Positions 9,711 through 18,674 of a DNA stretch of 64,000 nt are shown piece by piece. The notes beneath the pieces are model-generated. The model worked only from the letters and a program-made list of their open reading frames with translations. It did no database searches and had not been told where the DNA came from. Numbering within the stretch: position 1 is the stretch's first letter; every line of letters begins with the position of its first letter. Source of the DNA: Nakazawaea peltata (taxonomy: Eukaryota > Ascomycota > Pichiomycetes > Alaninales > Pachysolenaceae); the NCBI GenBank assembly GCA_001599355.1, contig BCGQ01000001.1:2855135-2919134 (forward strand), written 5' to 3'. The position numbers were made by a program, and so were the translations under genes.

Positions 9711-10349
9711 CTAAAGAATCTTCTGCTTAACAAAGAATCCCTTCAAGTGATACATTTGGTACATACCAACACCAACCAAAATAATAACTTGGATAATAGT
9801 ATATTTAACAGCACTGGAGTTAACACTCTCACTAATATCTCTGAATTCTCTCTCTCTTTCTCTTATTAACAATTCCTCATTCTTAATACTCTCTAACTTT
9901 CTGTTCAAAGACTTGACTCTCTCATTCAAAGATTGGACCTCTTTAGTCTTTTTCGAGTCCAAAATGGAATCATCTCCAACTTCAATATCAAAGACGATCT
10001 TAGTTCTGATCTTAGCAAACCATCCACCAAATTGAGGCTCTAAACAAATTCTATGCAAACCGGTTTCCAAAGTAGAGAAGGTGAATTCCGAGGTGGATGG
10101 ACCCTTTTGATTGACCACACGATGATCATTATCAAATACTTCTTCAATGTATACATTAACACCCAATTTTTCACTATTGAAAGAACCTTGAGTCTCGGCT
10201 GGTTCTACCTTGTATTTTCCAACAAGCAAGGAACCCTCCATCAATTCTTTATAGAAACACTTCTTTTCACCTCCATCTAAGTAGAAATGCAAGGCGCTCA
10301 CTTGAGCGAAGAGCAACCAAAGAGCTCCTAATACAGCTGATACCTTCAT
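9711..10349 (-). CDS. p24 family ER-Golgi cargo receptor (Erp1-like)
   Basis: A type I membrane protein of COPII/COPI vesicles that helps package secretory cargo, notably GPI proteins. In 212 residues there is a signal peptide (ALWLLFAQVSALHFYL), a GOLD domain with the two conserved cysteines (KKCFYKEL and HRICLEP), and a coiled-coil region (residues about 135-175). A transmembrane helix (YTIIQVIILVGVGMYQMY) and a short cytosolic tail with the FF motif (GFFVKQKIL) follow. Start, length and tail fit the alpha subfamily (ERP1/ERP5/ERP6); I cannot separate these three by eye. It shares a divergent promoter with SWD1. Confidence 0.9.
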   Translation of the reverse strand: MKVSAVLGALWLLFAQVSALHFYLDGGEKKCFYKELMEGSLLVGKYKVEPAETQGSFNSEKLGVNVYIEEVFDNDHRVVNQKGPSTSEFTFSTLETGLHRICLEPQFGGWFAKIRTKIVFDIEVGDDSILDSKKTKEVQSLNERVKSLNRKLESIKNEELLIREREREFRDISESVNSSAVKYTIIQVIILVGVGMYQMYHLKGFFVKQKIL

Positions 10350-10686
10350 TGTTATATCACTTGGTTATTACTGCTGAAGTTGTACTTTTGAAGTTATTGA
10401 TTCGTTGTTTTTTTTTCTTCCATTTTGAGGGAGCTACGCGTTTAGAGAGCAATGAGCGGAGGGAGCGAAATAGTGAAGGAGCGGAAAATTAAAGGAGGCG
10501 GAATAGTGAAGGAGCGCGCGGTGGGAGAGTAAAATGCTAGTCTGTTTGAGCATTTTACGATTTTATTGCTTACTTTTTCCTTACTTTTTCCTTACTTTTT
10601 CCCTGCCATTTCCTTCTACTCTCCCTCTATTTCTCTATTTCTCTTACTATTTAAACCCTCCGCCATCCCACTCACCTCTATTCCCC
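10350..10686. other. Divergent promoter between the p24 gene and SWD1
   Basis: No gene. It holds a repeated GTGAAGGAGCG element (around 10472-10518) on a purine-rich stretch, then three repeats of CTTACTTTTTC (10569-10600) and a pyrimidine-rich tract up to the SWD1 start. An ATG at 10534 is in frame with SWD1 but lies in this tract. Confidence 0.5.
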
Positions 10687-11979
10687 ATGAACTTATCCCT
10701 TTTAGACCCCTTCGCAGTCCTGAAAGAGTTCCCAGAAGCATTGACCAACACAATAGGTCTAGATGGTCATGCCACCTTCATTCGTTCAAGCGCCCTGGGT
10801 GACTATCTCGCGTGTGGTCTTCATGATGGCTCCATCGAAATAATAGACTTTGATACTAACGCGGTAATACAAACGTTACGTCATGGTCATTCAAGAGCAA
10901 TCACTTCATTGAGTTGGAGTCCATGTGGCCGTCTTTTGCTTAGTTCATCAAGAGATTGGTGTGTCAATTTATGGGATTTAGCCACCGGTGATGTGATCCA
11001 TTCCAAGACTTTTGAGAGCGCGATTTGGAACTGTGATTTGGATCCAAATAATAGTTTGAGATTCGTGGCGTCTATTTTCGAAGATAAACCTGTGTTTGTC
11101 AACTTTGAGACCGGTGAAATAGTGCAACTTCAAAGTGAACTGCCTGAAGACGCCGATATTCAAAAGAATTACGCTCTCGTTACCATTTTTCATCCACTGG
11201 GCAAGTATATTATCTCGGGTACTTCGAAAGGTTACTTGAATTTTATAGATGTTGAGTCATTACAGATTAAAAAATCGATCAAGTTGGCTAATTCCAACGT
11301 GAAGAATATCGTCGTCTCCAATAAGAATAACAAACTTGTGGTGAATTGTTCAGATCGTATAATAAGACAGATCACTCTTCCGAGTGAACTTTTGGAAGAA
11401 GATCATCCTAATGTGGAAGAATGGGATGACGATTTATTTGAAGTGGAGCAGAAATATCAAGATGTAGTAAACAGATTACAATGGAATAGTGTCCTGTTCA
11501 ATTTCAATGGTGAATATCTCATTCTGTCATCTTTAGGTTCATCTCATGACATTTATATGTGGGAGACATCCTTAGGATCTTTAGTAAAGATCTTGGAAGG
11601 TCCAAAAGAAGAGTTATTCGATGTAGATTGGAACTTCAAAAAATGTACAATACTGGCAACTGGACTTGACTCGGGTGAAATATATATATGGTCGATTCCG
11701 ATCCCACCCAAATGGAGTGCATTGGCTCCCGATTTCGTCGAAGTAGAAGAAAATATCGATTATGACGAAAAGGAAGATGAATTTGATATCATTGAGGATG
11801 AAGATGAGCTTACAAAGAATGATCAGATCGATGATACTAATCAGCAAGAGGAGATTGATGTTGTTTCTCGTGATATGGTGGATGCTCGAGGACTTCTTAT
11901 TCAGAATTCGTTTGTTATTCCTACGATTCTTACGTCACCGTTCTCTCATGCGATAATTTCAGTTGAAGATGTGGAGTGA
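10687..11979 (+). CDS. SWD1: COMPASS histone H3K4 methyltransferase subunit Swd1 (RbBP5)
   Basis: Swd1 is the RbBP5-type WD40 subunit of COMPASS, needed for Set1 stability and H3K4 methylation. The start at 10687 gives MNLSLLDPFAVLKEFPE, matching the beginning of S. cerevisiae Swd1 (MNILLQDPFAVLKE as I recall) and a 430-residue product, close to the 426 known. The in-frame ATG at 10534 would add 51 hydrophobic residues with no counterpart. WD repeats are evident (SLSWSPCGRLLLSSSRDWCVNLWDL; GEYLILSS, IYMWETS; GLDSGEIYIWSIP). An acidic segment (residues about 340-400) precedes the C-terminal GLLIQNSFVIPTILTSPFSH. Confidence 0.96.
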   Translation: MNLSLLDPFAVLKEFPEALTNTIGLDGHATFIRSSALGDYLACGLHDGSIEIIDFDTNAVIQTLRHGHSRAITSLSWSPCGRLLLSSSRDWCVNLWDLATGDVIHSKTFESAIWNCDLDPNNSLRFVASIFEDKPVFVNFETGEIVQLQSELPEDADIQKNYALVTIFHPLGKYIISGTSKGYLNFIDVESLQIKKSIKLANSNVKNIVVSNKNNKLVVNCSDRIIRQITLPSELLEEDHPNVEEWDDDLFEVEQKYQDVVNRLQWNSVLFNFNGEYLILSSLGSSHDIYMWETSLGSLVKILEGPKEELFDVDWNFKKCTILATGLDSGEIYIWSIPIPPKWSALAPDFVEVEENIDYDEKEDEFDIIEDEDELTKNDQIDDTNQQEEIDVVSRDMVDARGLLIQNSFVIPTILTSPFSHAIISVEDVE

Positions 11980-12295
11980 GATCTGGCAATGTGAGACTCT
12001 TCGCACTTCTTCTTATCCCTTCCCAGTTTGTGCCCGATCTCCTCATCTTGCCCCTTCATGTCCCTCCCGTTCATGCCCTTTATGCCCCTGCCTCCCTTGT
12101 ATAATAGTAGTGCATTTCTTCCCAATTTCCCCTTTTGTGTAACCGACAAAATATTAATTATATAATGAATTTTTACTGAAGTGCAGAAGAAGAAGAGGGG
12201 GCAGTAATTGACAGATCAATCTTAAAGTGGAGTTAAACTTCTGTTAATCTCATTCTGGAGACCCATAACAATACATTAGTTGAAAAATTGAGGCG
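11980..12295. other. Intergenic, SWD1 terminator and CDH1 promoter
   Basis: No gene. It contains a C/T-rich run with irregular repeats of TTCATGCCC/TTTATGCCCC (about 12050-12095) and an A/T-rich part before CDH1. Confidence 0.5.
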
Positions 12296-14125
12296 ATGGC
12301 TTCCTCGAATGGGAGAAATAGTAGGGCATTTGACGATGGCCCTTTCAATACGCCGCAGTCCCCATCACGGTCCACAAATCGAGACGAACCGCCGTCGTTA
12401 CAAAACTCGGCAATCAATCCACTTCTTAGATCTCCAACGACTCCAAGGAGAAAGAAAGTCGTCTACAGTGATAGGTTCATCCCAAATAGAACGGGAGTTG
12501 ATTTACAAGCGGCTTTCAATTTAGCAAATGACGAAATTAATACAAGGAGGGTGTTAGTGGAGGATTTCGACTCGGTGCCCAGTACTTCTGGCAGTGGACA
12601 TGGCACCAATGGTACGGGAAATGTTAGCGCCGGCTCCAATATCCATAATAACAATAATATAGACTCGGGAAGTGGAGCCAGTGGTAACTCTAATCATCGT
12701 AATAATCTGGCTGATAGTGATATCGATACTCTGAGAGAGGAACAGGCCAATAGAACGTTTAATAGTGTGTTGAAGGCCGAGTTATTCGGTGATAATGTAC
12801 CTAGTGTCGCTGCCAGTTTACATTCCTCCAATAATGGAGATGGTCCCGGTAATAATAATGGTAGTGGAATTGGAGGATCAGCATCTTCTGGAATGCTCGC
12901 ACAGGAAAGAACTCCTCCTAGATCCACCACGACAAGTTCAAGTTTCACAGATTTACTTAATAATGGGACCTCACTGCATTTGGGCAAGACTGCTACAACT
13001 CCGAGACAGAGTGGGAATCTCTTCACTTATCAATCGCCTACCAAAAGTAGACCTACGTCCTCTTCATTGGATATCCATAATGAATTGTATTCTCTTTCTC
13101 CCGTGAGGGCCGAATCTCAACGGTTACTTTTATCCCCACAGAAAAAATTGAGGAATATTTCTAAGGTGCCTTATAGAGTGCTAGACGCTCCGGAACTTGC
13201 TGATGATTTCTATCTCAATTTGGTGGATTGGGGGTCGACTGATATTTTGGGGGTGGGGTTGGGATCTTGTGTATATTTATGGAATGCCAGTACGGGTTCA
13301 GTTAATAGGTTATGTGATTTGGGTCCAAATGACCCGGTTACTAGTATTTCTTGGATCGGGTCTGGTAGCCATTTGGCAATTGGAACTGGGAAAGGTTTGG
13401 TGGAGATTTGGGACGTGCTGACTTCCAAGTGTACTAGAACTATGACAGGTCATACTCTGAGGACCACTTCGTTAGCATGGAACTCTCATATTTTATCTTC
13501 CGGGTCAAGGGATCGTAGTATTTTGCATCGTGATGTTAGAGATCCTTCTCATTTTATTAAAAGATTAGAGGTTCACAAACAAGAAGTCTGTGGATTGAAA
13601 TGGAACGTTGAGGAAAATAAACTTGCCTCGGGAGGTAATGACAATAAACTCTACGTATGGGACGGGTTAAATCAAAAACCTTTGCATAAATTTACCGAGC
13701 ATGTTGCTGCTGTTAAGCTGATTAGTTGGTCTCCACATCAACGTGGGATTCTTGCTTCTGGAGGAGGTACTGCCGATAGACGAATTAAGATTTGGAATAC
13801 TACAAATGGTACGAAATTGCATGACATTGATACGGGATCGCAAGTTTGTAATCTTGCATGGTCGAAGAATTCGAATGAGCTTGTATCAACTCATGGATTT
13901 TCGAAGAATCAAATTATTGTTTGGAAATATCCTTCGATGCAACAAGTGGCTTCATTGATGGGGCATACATACCGTGTACTTTATTTGGCGATGTCACCAG
14001 ATGGTCAAACAGTGGTGACTGGAGCTGGTGATGAAACTCTTCGATTCTGGAATATATTTGACAAAAATAAGAATGAGAATGATCCACCATCAGTTCTATT
14101 GGATGCTTTTATGCAACTTAGATGA
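12296..14125 (+). CDS. CDH1: APC/C activator Cdh1 (Hct1, fizzy-related)
   Basis: WD40 activator that brings substrates to the anaphase-promoting complex in late mitosis and G1. In 609 residues, the C-box DRFIPNR is at residues 59-65 and is preceded by proline-directed sites (TPQSPSR, RSPTTPRRKK) suited to CDK inhibition. A long Asn/Ser/Gly-rich linker follows, then KVPYRVLDAPELADDFYLNLVDW and seven WD repeats including SSGSRDRSI and LASGGGTADRRI. The C-terminus is MQLR, an IR-tail variant. Two CTG codons (13457-13459 in GHTxRTTSLAWN; 13718-13720 in AAVKxISWSPHQ) lie where Cdh1 proteins have alanine. Cdc20 is excluded by the KVPYRVLDAPEL block and long N-terminus. Confidence 0.96.
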   Translation: MASSNGRNSRAFDDGPFNTPQSPSRSTNRDEPPSLQNSAINPLLRSPTTPRRKKVVYSDRFIPNRTGVDLQAAFNLANDEINTRRVLVEDFDSVPSTSGSGHGTNGTGNVSAGSNIHNNNNIDSGSGASGNSNHRNNLADSDIDTLREEQANRTFNSVLKAELFGDNVPSVAASLHSSNNGDGPGNNNGSGIGGSASSGMLAQERTPPRSTTTSSSFTDLLNNGTSLHLGKTATTPRQSGNLFTYQSPTKSRPTSSSLDIHNELYSLSPVRAESQRLLLSPQKKLRNISKVPYRVLDAPELADDFYLNLVDWGSTDILGVGLGSCVYLWNASTGSVNRLCDLGPNDPVTSISWIGSGSHLAIGTGKGLVEIWDVLTSKCTRTMTGHTLRTTSLAWNSHILSSGSRDRSILHRDVRDPSHFIKRLEVHKQEVCGLKWNVEENKLASGGNDNKLYVWDGLNQKPLHKFTEHVAAVKLISWSPHQRGILASGGGTADRRIKIWNTTNGTKLHDIDTGSQVCNLAWSKNSNELVSTHGFSKNQIIVWKYPSMQQVASLMGHTYRVLYLAMSPDGQTVVTGAGDETLRFWNIFDKNKNENDPPSVLLDAFMQLR

Positions 14126-15253
14126 CTGTATAAGATGGTGAATAAAGATTTGATTCAGGAGATGTGTAGTATGGGCCAGCAATATGAGCAAACGAATGAC
14201 TGAACGAGCGGTAAATTAACCCCCCTCCCCTATAACAGCAAACTGATAGTCTGAAGGGGGGCCTGATTCTCGTAAAGACTCCCCCGTGGTGGTGCCTTAA
14301 GGTCCTAGTTCATTTCGTTTCCCTATCTTATCCAAAACACAAAAATTTTAAAACTCTGTAATCAAAGGATCTACCCCAATCCATAATATGCTTTGTTCTG
14401 TTATCGATAAGGGATACATATTATAGTATGTAAAATATGTTGAATATGTGAAATATATGCGGTATGTAGAATCAGTCTGCGCGAGACAAACAAGACGAGT
14501 CATCTCAAAAAGATAATAGCAGGAGAATGCCGTTCGGTGGGATCACTTAGAATTTACTTATCAGATCAACGTAGGAGCGGTGTGATATGCAAAATTTGTC
14601 AGCAGTTCATGTAAAGTGTTCATGTTAACTGGTCATCTCATATCCACAGCCAAACTGTTTCTATGCTTTTTCCCAGTCTTTTTCTCAGGCCTTTCTTTAA
14701 GCTTTTCAAACCCCTTTCGCAGACTTTTTCAGACTTTCCCGAAGCTTTTTGCTGTTCTTTTAAAATAATTTTTCACACTAACTATCGAAATATAAAAGGT
14801 AGTTAGCTGGCTTATGAAATATTAGTGTCTTCTTGTAGCTAATTTGATAGGTGGTCTTATAACCAAGCTCACGGTTCATCTCTAACTTCGTCTCATATTT
14901 CGTCTCACACTCCATCTCTCCGTCTCTCCATCTCATTCCCCAAATAAATTTCTCTCCCCTCCCATCGCACATTTCCTATCTAGTCGATTACTCATCACTT
15001 TACCCGTAACACACAAAAAAAAACCCGTCTATAACCAGTCCCCAGAAAAAGGGTAGCACAGCCGTTCTACCTTTTACGGGTCCCCACTCCCGCAACTGCG
15101 CTACCCTCCCCGATGACTCGATAACGGAAAAGTGCCCTACAAGCAGGCGCGCACTGCGCTTCCAATCTGCTTTTTTTTTCACCTATATAAAAAGAAGAAT
15201 CCGGCAGGATTTTCCTTCGGCGGATAAGTGAACAAATAGAGTAAGTAGATAAA
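14126..15253. other. 1.1-kb intergenic region upstream of ARO8
   Basis: No gene or tRNA seen. It holds a C/G-run region (14220-14290), an AT-rich stretch with repeated TATGT/AATATG words (14400-14465), CTTTTTC-rich pyrimidine tracts (14660-14760) and a GC-richer segment just before the TATA box at 15184. Short ORFs here look random. Confidence 0.5.
15184..15191 (+). promoter_or_regulatory. TATA box of ARO8
   Basis: TATATAAA lies 63 bp before the ARO8 start codon, matching the yeast TATA consensus; an A-rich leader follows. Confidence 0.6.
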
Positions 15254-16669
15254 ATGACCGTTGCTGATTTGAGCCATTTGTTGTCTGAGGAGTCTAAGAG
15301 ACGTCAAGAGTCTTTGATGAAGAGTGCTTTCAAGTACTTCTTCGATCCAAACGTTGTTTTCCTTGGTGGTGGTTTACCATTGTCCGATTACTTCCCATGG
15401 GACAAGATTAGTGGAGTTTCTCCATCTGTTCCATTCACTAAAGGTATCGGGGCTAAGCCTACTGAGGAGGATGGTTTGGTTGTTGAGATCACCAAGGAAG
15501 TTACCAACCCAGAAGACATCGAGTTGAAGACTGCTTTGCAATATGGTCACACTGAGGGTCACCCTAAGTTCAGAAAGTATTTGGAGGAGCACACCGAGTT
15601 GATTCACCACCCACCATATGAAGGATGGAAATGTATTTTGACTGTTGGTAACACTCAAGCTTGGGATGCTGTATTGAGAACTTTCTGTGACGTTGGAGAC
15701 ACCATTTTGGTCGAGAACTATACTTTCCCAGCTGCTTTGGAAGCTGCTAGAGCTCAAGGTGTTAAGTATGTTCCAATGGAGCTCGACGACTTTGGTATTG
15801 TCCCAGAGAAGTTGGAGGAACAATTAGCCAACTGGGAGGGTAAAAAGCCAAAGTTATTGTACACCATTCCAACTGGTCAAAACCCTACTGGATCTTGTTT
15901 GAGTACCGAGAGAAGAAAGCTGATCGTTGAGATCGCCAACAAATATGACTTTGTCATCATCGAGGATGAACCATACTACTTCTTGCAAATGGATGACTAC
16001 ATTGCTGATGCCAGCAAGAGAGAGAGTGCTGGTGTTCACTCCCATGAAGAGTTCAAGAACTGTCTTGTTAAGTCTATGTTGTCCATGGACACTCAAGGTA
16101 GAGTTTTGAGATTGGATTCTATGTCCAAGGTCTTGGCTCCAGGTACCAGATTCGGTTGGATTACTGGACAAGCTGCTATTTTGGAGAGATTTGTTAGACT
16201 TCACGAAGTTTCCATCCAATCTCCATCTGGTTTCTCCATGTCTATGGTATTGGGTACTTTAACAAGATGGGGTCAATCTGGTTACCTTGACTGGTTGATC
16301 GGATTGCGTCATGAGTACACCATCAAGAGAGATGCTGCTATTGATGCTATCAACAAATACTTCCCATCTGAAGTCACTACTTGTCTTCTGCCAACTGCTG
16401 GTATGTTCTTCACCGTTCAATTCGATGTCTCTAAACATCCTAAGTTTGAGACCGAATTCAAGAAGGATGTCATTCTGGCTGAGACAAGTCTTTACCATGC
16501 TGCTTTGGAGGGTGGCTGTTTAATGATTCCAGGTTCTTGGTTCAGTGTTGAGAAGATGGCTGGAACTACTGTTTTCTTCAGAGGTACCTATGCTGCCGTT
16601 CCATTGGACGAGTTGACTGAGGGTTTGAAGAGATACGGTGCTGTCGTCAAGAAGGAATTTGAGTTATAA
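15254..16669 (+). CDS. ARO8: Aromatic amino-acid aminotransferase (Aro8-like)
   Basis: PLP enzyme of aspartate-aminotransferase fold that converts phenylpyruvate and hydroxyphenylpyruvate to Phe and Tyr, and also acts on 2-aminoadipate and Trp. In 471 residues: substrate-arm motif FLGGGLPLSDYFPW, YGHTEGHPKFRKYL, TVGNTQAWDAVL, PTGQNPTGSCLS, EDEPYYFLQM, and the PLP lysine in DSMSKVLAPGTRFGW. The C-terminus (GSWFSVEKMAGTTVFFRGTYAAVP) is typical of the Aro8 rather than the Aro9 branch, though separation by eye is imperfect. Codon use is strongly biased (GGT, TCC/TCT, AAG), suggesting high expression, and a TATA box is present. CTG is rare in this gene, as expected if it is a poorly used reassigned codon. 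Confidence 0.9.
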   Translation: MTVADLSHLLSEESKRRQESLMKSAFKYFFDPNVVFLGGGLPLSDYFPWDKISGVSPSVPFTKGIGAKPTEEDGLVVEITKEVTNPEDIELKTALQYGHTEGHPKFRKYLEEHTELIHHPPYEGWKCILTVGNTQAWDAVLRTFCDVGDTILVENYTFPAALEAARAQGVKYVPMELDDFGIVPEKLEEQLANWEGKKPKLLYTIPTGQNPTGSCLSTERRKLIVEIANKYDFVIIEDEPYYFLQMDDYIADASKRESAGVHSHEEFKNCLVKSMLSMDTQGRVLRLDSMSKVLAPGTRFGWITGQAAILERFVRLHEVSIQSPSGFSMSMVLGTLTRWGQSGYLDWLIGLRHEYTIKRDAAIDAINKYFPSEVTTCLLPTAGMFFTVQFDVSKHPKFETEFKKDVILAETSLYHAALEGGCLMIPGSWFSVEKMAGTTVFFRGTYAAVPLDELTEGLKRYGAVVKKEFEL

Positions 16670-17117
16670 GCATATATAGAATATATAGTATTAATATTTG
16701 TTAAAAGTTATAGTTATAGTTAAGATGTAGAGAGGGTTGACGTTTGATGTTTAGGCTATAGATCAGCTTCAGGTCGGCTTCAAAAATTAATATATTGCTC
16801 TTCAATATTCCATTACCCTGAGATCCCCAGCACCAGATTACAGACTGAACTGAGTTCCTATTCAGGCCAACCTGAGTGCCTGATGAAGTGCAGCTAAGTC
16901 CCCGCCTAGTCCCCGCCTAGTCCCTTCCCGGCCGACCCACATTCTACCCTCTCTTACCTCTTACCTTCTGCTGTCCTGCCCTGCCTGCCCTGCCTGCCCA
17001 CCCGTACGGCTCTCTAACAAAATCCCAAAGATAAGCGAGCCGCGCATTAGAAAAGCTTAAATAAGGTTCGATTCCCCGATTGGGGGTAATTTTTTAGTTA
17101 ATTTTCGGGTCATCGAG
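16670..17117. other. Intergenic between ARO8 and the first carboxypeptidase Y gene
   Basis: No gene. Contains small direct repeats of CTAGTCCCCGC (16897-16920) and of CCTGCCTGCC (16978-17000). Confidence 0.5.
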
Positions 17118-18584
17118 ATGAAGGTTGGGGTATTATCTATTTTGGCCAGCGCGGTCCATGGATTCAATTTATTTGAATGGGCTTTCGACCAGGCTACAGG
17201 AATTGAGCCTATTATTCAACAAGGAAATTCTGTCAAGGGGTTCTTCAATGAGTTACACCACAGTTGGGAACATGTTAAAGATGAGGCCCTTGATGGTTAC
17301 TCCATAAGAGTTAAACAACAACTGTCACCTGAAAGTTTGGGGATTGACACTGTAGATCAATATTCTGGATATTTAGATATTGAAAATGAAGATAAACATT
17401 ACTTTTATTGGTTTTTTGAGTCTAGAAATGACCCAGCTAATGACCCGGTCATTTTATGGTTGAATGGAGGACCTGGTTGTTCAAGTATGACAGGATTGTT
17501 CTTCGAATTGGGACCTTCTTCGATAGGACAAGATTTGAAACCAATTTATAACCCATATTCTTGGAATTCTAATGCTTCTGTTATCTTCTTGGATCAACCA
17601 ATTGGAGTGGGATATTCTTATTCTTCCACTCAAAATGTGTCATCTACAGCACTGGCTGCAAAAGATGTGTATGCTTTCTTACATTTATTCTTCTCTAAAT
17701 TCGATCATTTGCAGAAGAATGACTTCCATTTAGCAGGAGAGAGTTATGCTGGTCATTATATTCCTAAATTTGCTTCAGAAATCATTAATCATAAAGATAG
17801 CATCTTCAAATTGACCTCTGCCATTATTGGGAATGGTATTGTGAACGCCAAGATTCAACATGCTTCATTCAAGCCGATGGCATGTGGTGAAGGGGGTGTT
17901 CCTCAACTTATAAGTGACGAAGAATGTGCCGAAATTGATGCTATGTATCCAGAATGTGTTAGACTGATCGAGGTTTGTGAATCTCATCCTTCTATTCTTA
18001 CTTGTGAACTGGCTTCTGATTATTGTACTAAGATGTTGGAGCCAGTCATGAAAACAGGCAGGAACCCTTACGATCTTCGTGTTAATTGTACTGGGAATGG
18101 AGGTTGTTATGAGCAAGAGAATTGGTTCACCGAATTCTTAAACTTACCAGATGTCATGGATCTGTTAGGTGTTGAAGTTTCGTCTTATGAATCCTGTAAT
18201 GGGGAAGTGTTGAAAAATTTCTATCATCAAGGTGATAGAGTCTTCCCATTCGATGGGTATGTGACAGAATTACTCGAAAATGGGGTTCCAGTCTTAATTT
18301 ATGCCGGTGATAAAGATTTCAGATGTAATTGGGTCGGTACTGAAATGTGGACTAGTCGATTACCATGGTCAGGTCATGAAAACTTCAACGAGAAACCTTT
18401 AGAACCTTGGTTTACCGATTATCAACCAGACAAATCTCTGGGAGAACTCAAAAGTTATAATAATTTCACCTACTTGAGGATCTACGAAGCTGGACATATG
18501 GTCCCATTCAACCAGCCAGAAAATTCCCTTCTGATGATCAATGAATGGATCTCAGGAAACTACATTTTAAATAAGAAGAAATAA
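17118..18584 (+). CDS. Vacuolar serine carboxypeptidase Y, copy A (S10 family)
   Basis: Vacuolar protease that removes C-terminal residues. In 488 residues: signal peptide (MKVGVLSILASAVHG), short propeptide, then the mature domain from about residue 75. The catalytic triad is visible: Ser209 in GESYAG, Asp400 in GDKDF, His460 in GHMVPF. WLNGGPGCSS holds Cys121, and YESCN holds Cys360; these equal the Cys56-Cys298 disulfide of S. cerevisiae CPY, and all eight other disulfide cysteines are also present. N-glycosylation sites (NAS, NVS, NCT, NFT) are visible. A CTG at 18162-18164 falls where the family has alanine (before LG in VMDxLGVE). A paralogue lies at 43135. Confidence 0.93.
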   Translation: MKVGVLSILASAVHGFNLFEWAFDQATGIEPIIQQGNSVKGFFNELHHSWEHVKDEALDGYSIRVKQQLSPESLGIDTVDQYSGYLDIENEDKHYFYWFFESRNDPANDPVILWLNGGPGCSSMTGLFFELGPSSIGQDLKPIYNPYSWNSNASVIFLDQPIGVGYSYSSTQNVSSTALAAKDVYAFLHLFFSKFDHLQKNDFHLAGESYAGHYIPKFASEIINHKDSIFKLTSAIIGNGIVNAKIQHASFKPMACGEGGVPQLISDEECAEIDAMYPECVRLIEVCESHPSILTCELASDYCTKMLEPVMKTGRNPYDLRVNCTGNGGCYEQENWFTEFLNLPDVMDLLGVEVSSYESCNGEVLKNFYHQGDRVFPFDGYVTELLENGVPVLIYAGDKDFRCNWVGTEMWTSRLPWSGHENFNEKPLEPWFTDYQPDKSLGELKSYNNFTYLRIYEAGHMVPFNQPENSLLMINEWISGNYILNKKK

Positions 18585-18674
18585 AATCTCAAAATATTAT
18601 AATTCATTCCATAATATTAAAGCTGTAAATGCAAAAAGTCAAATTCTATAGAGGGAAATGTGAATCTAGGTGAT

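Noticed and set aside
10534-10686. Upstream in-frame ATG extending SWD1 by 51 residues
   Set aside because: The extension is an artefact-like hydrophobic/Pro stretch in a pyrimidine tract; the MNLSLLDPFAVLKE start matches the family.
14126-15253. Possible snoRNA or tRNA in the ARO8 upstream region
   Set aside because: No complete box C/D pair, H/ACA fold or tRNA cloverleaf could be traced.
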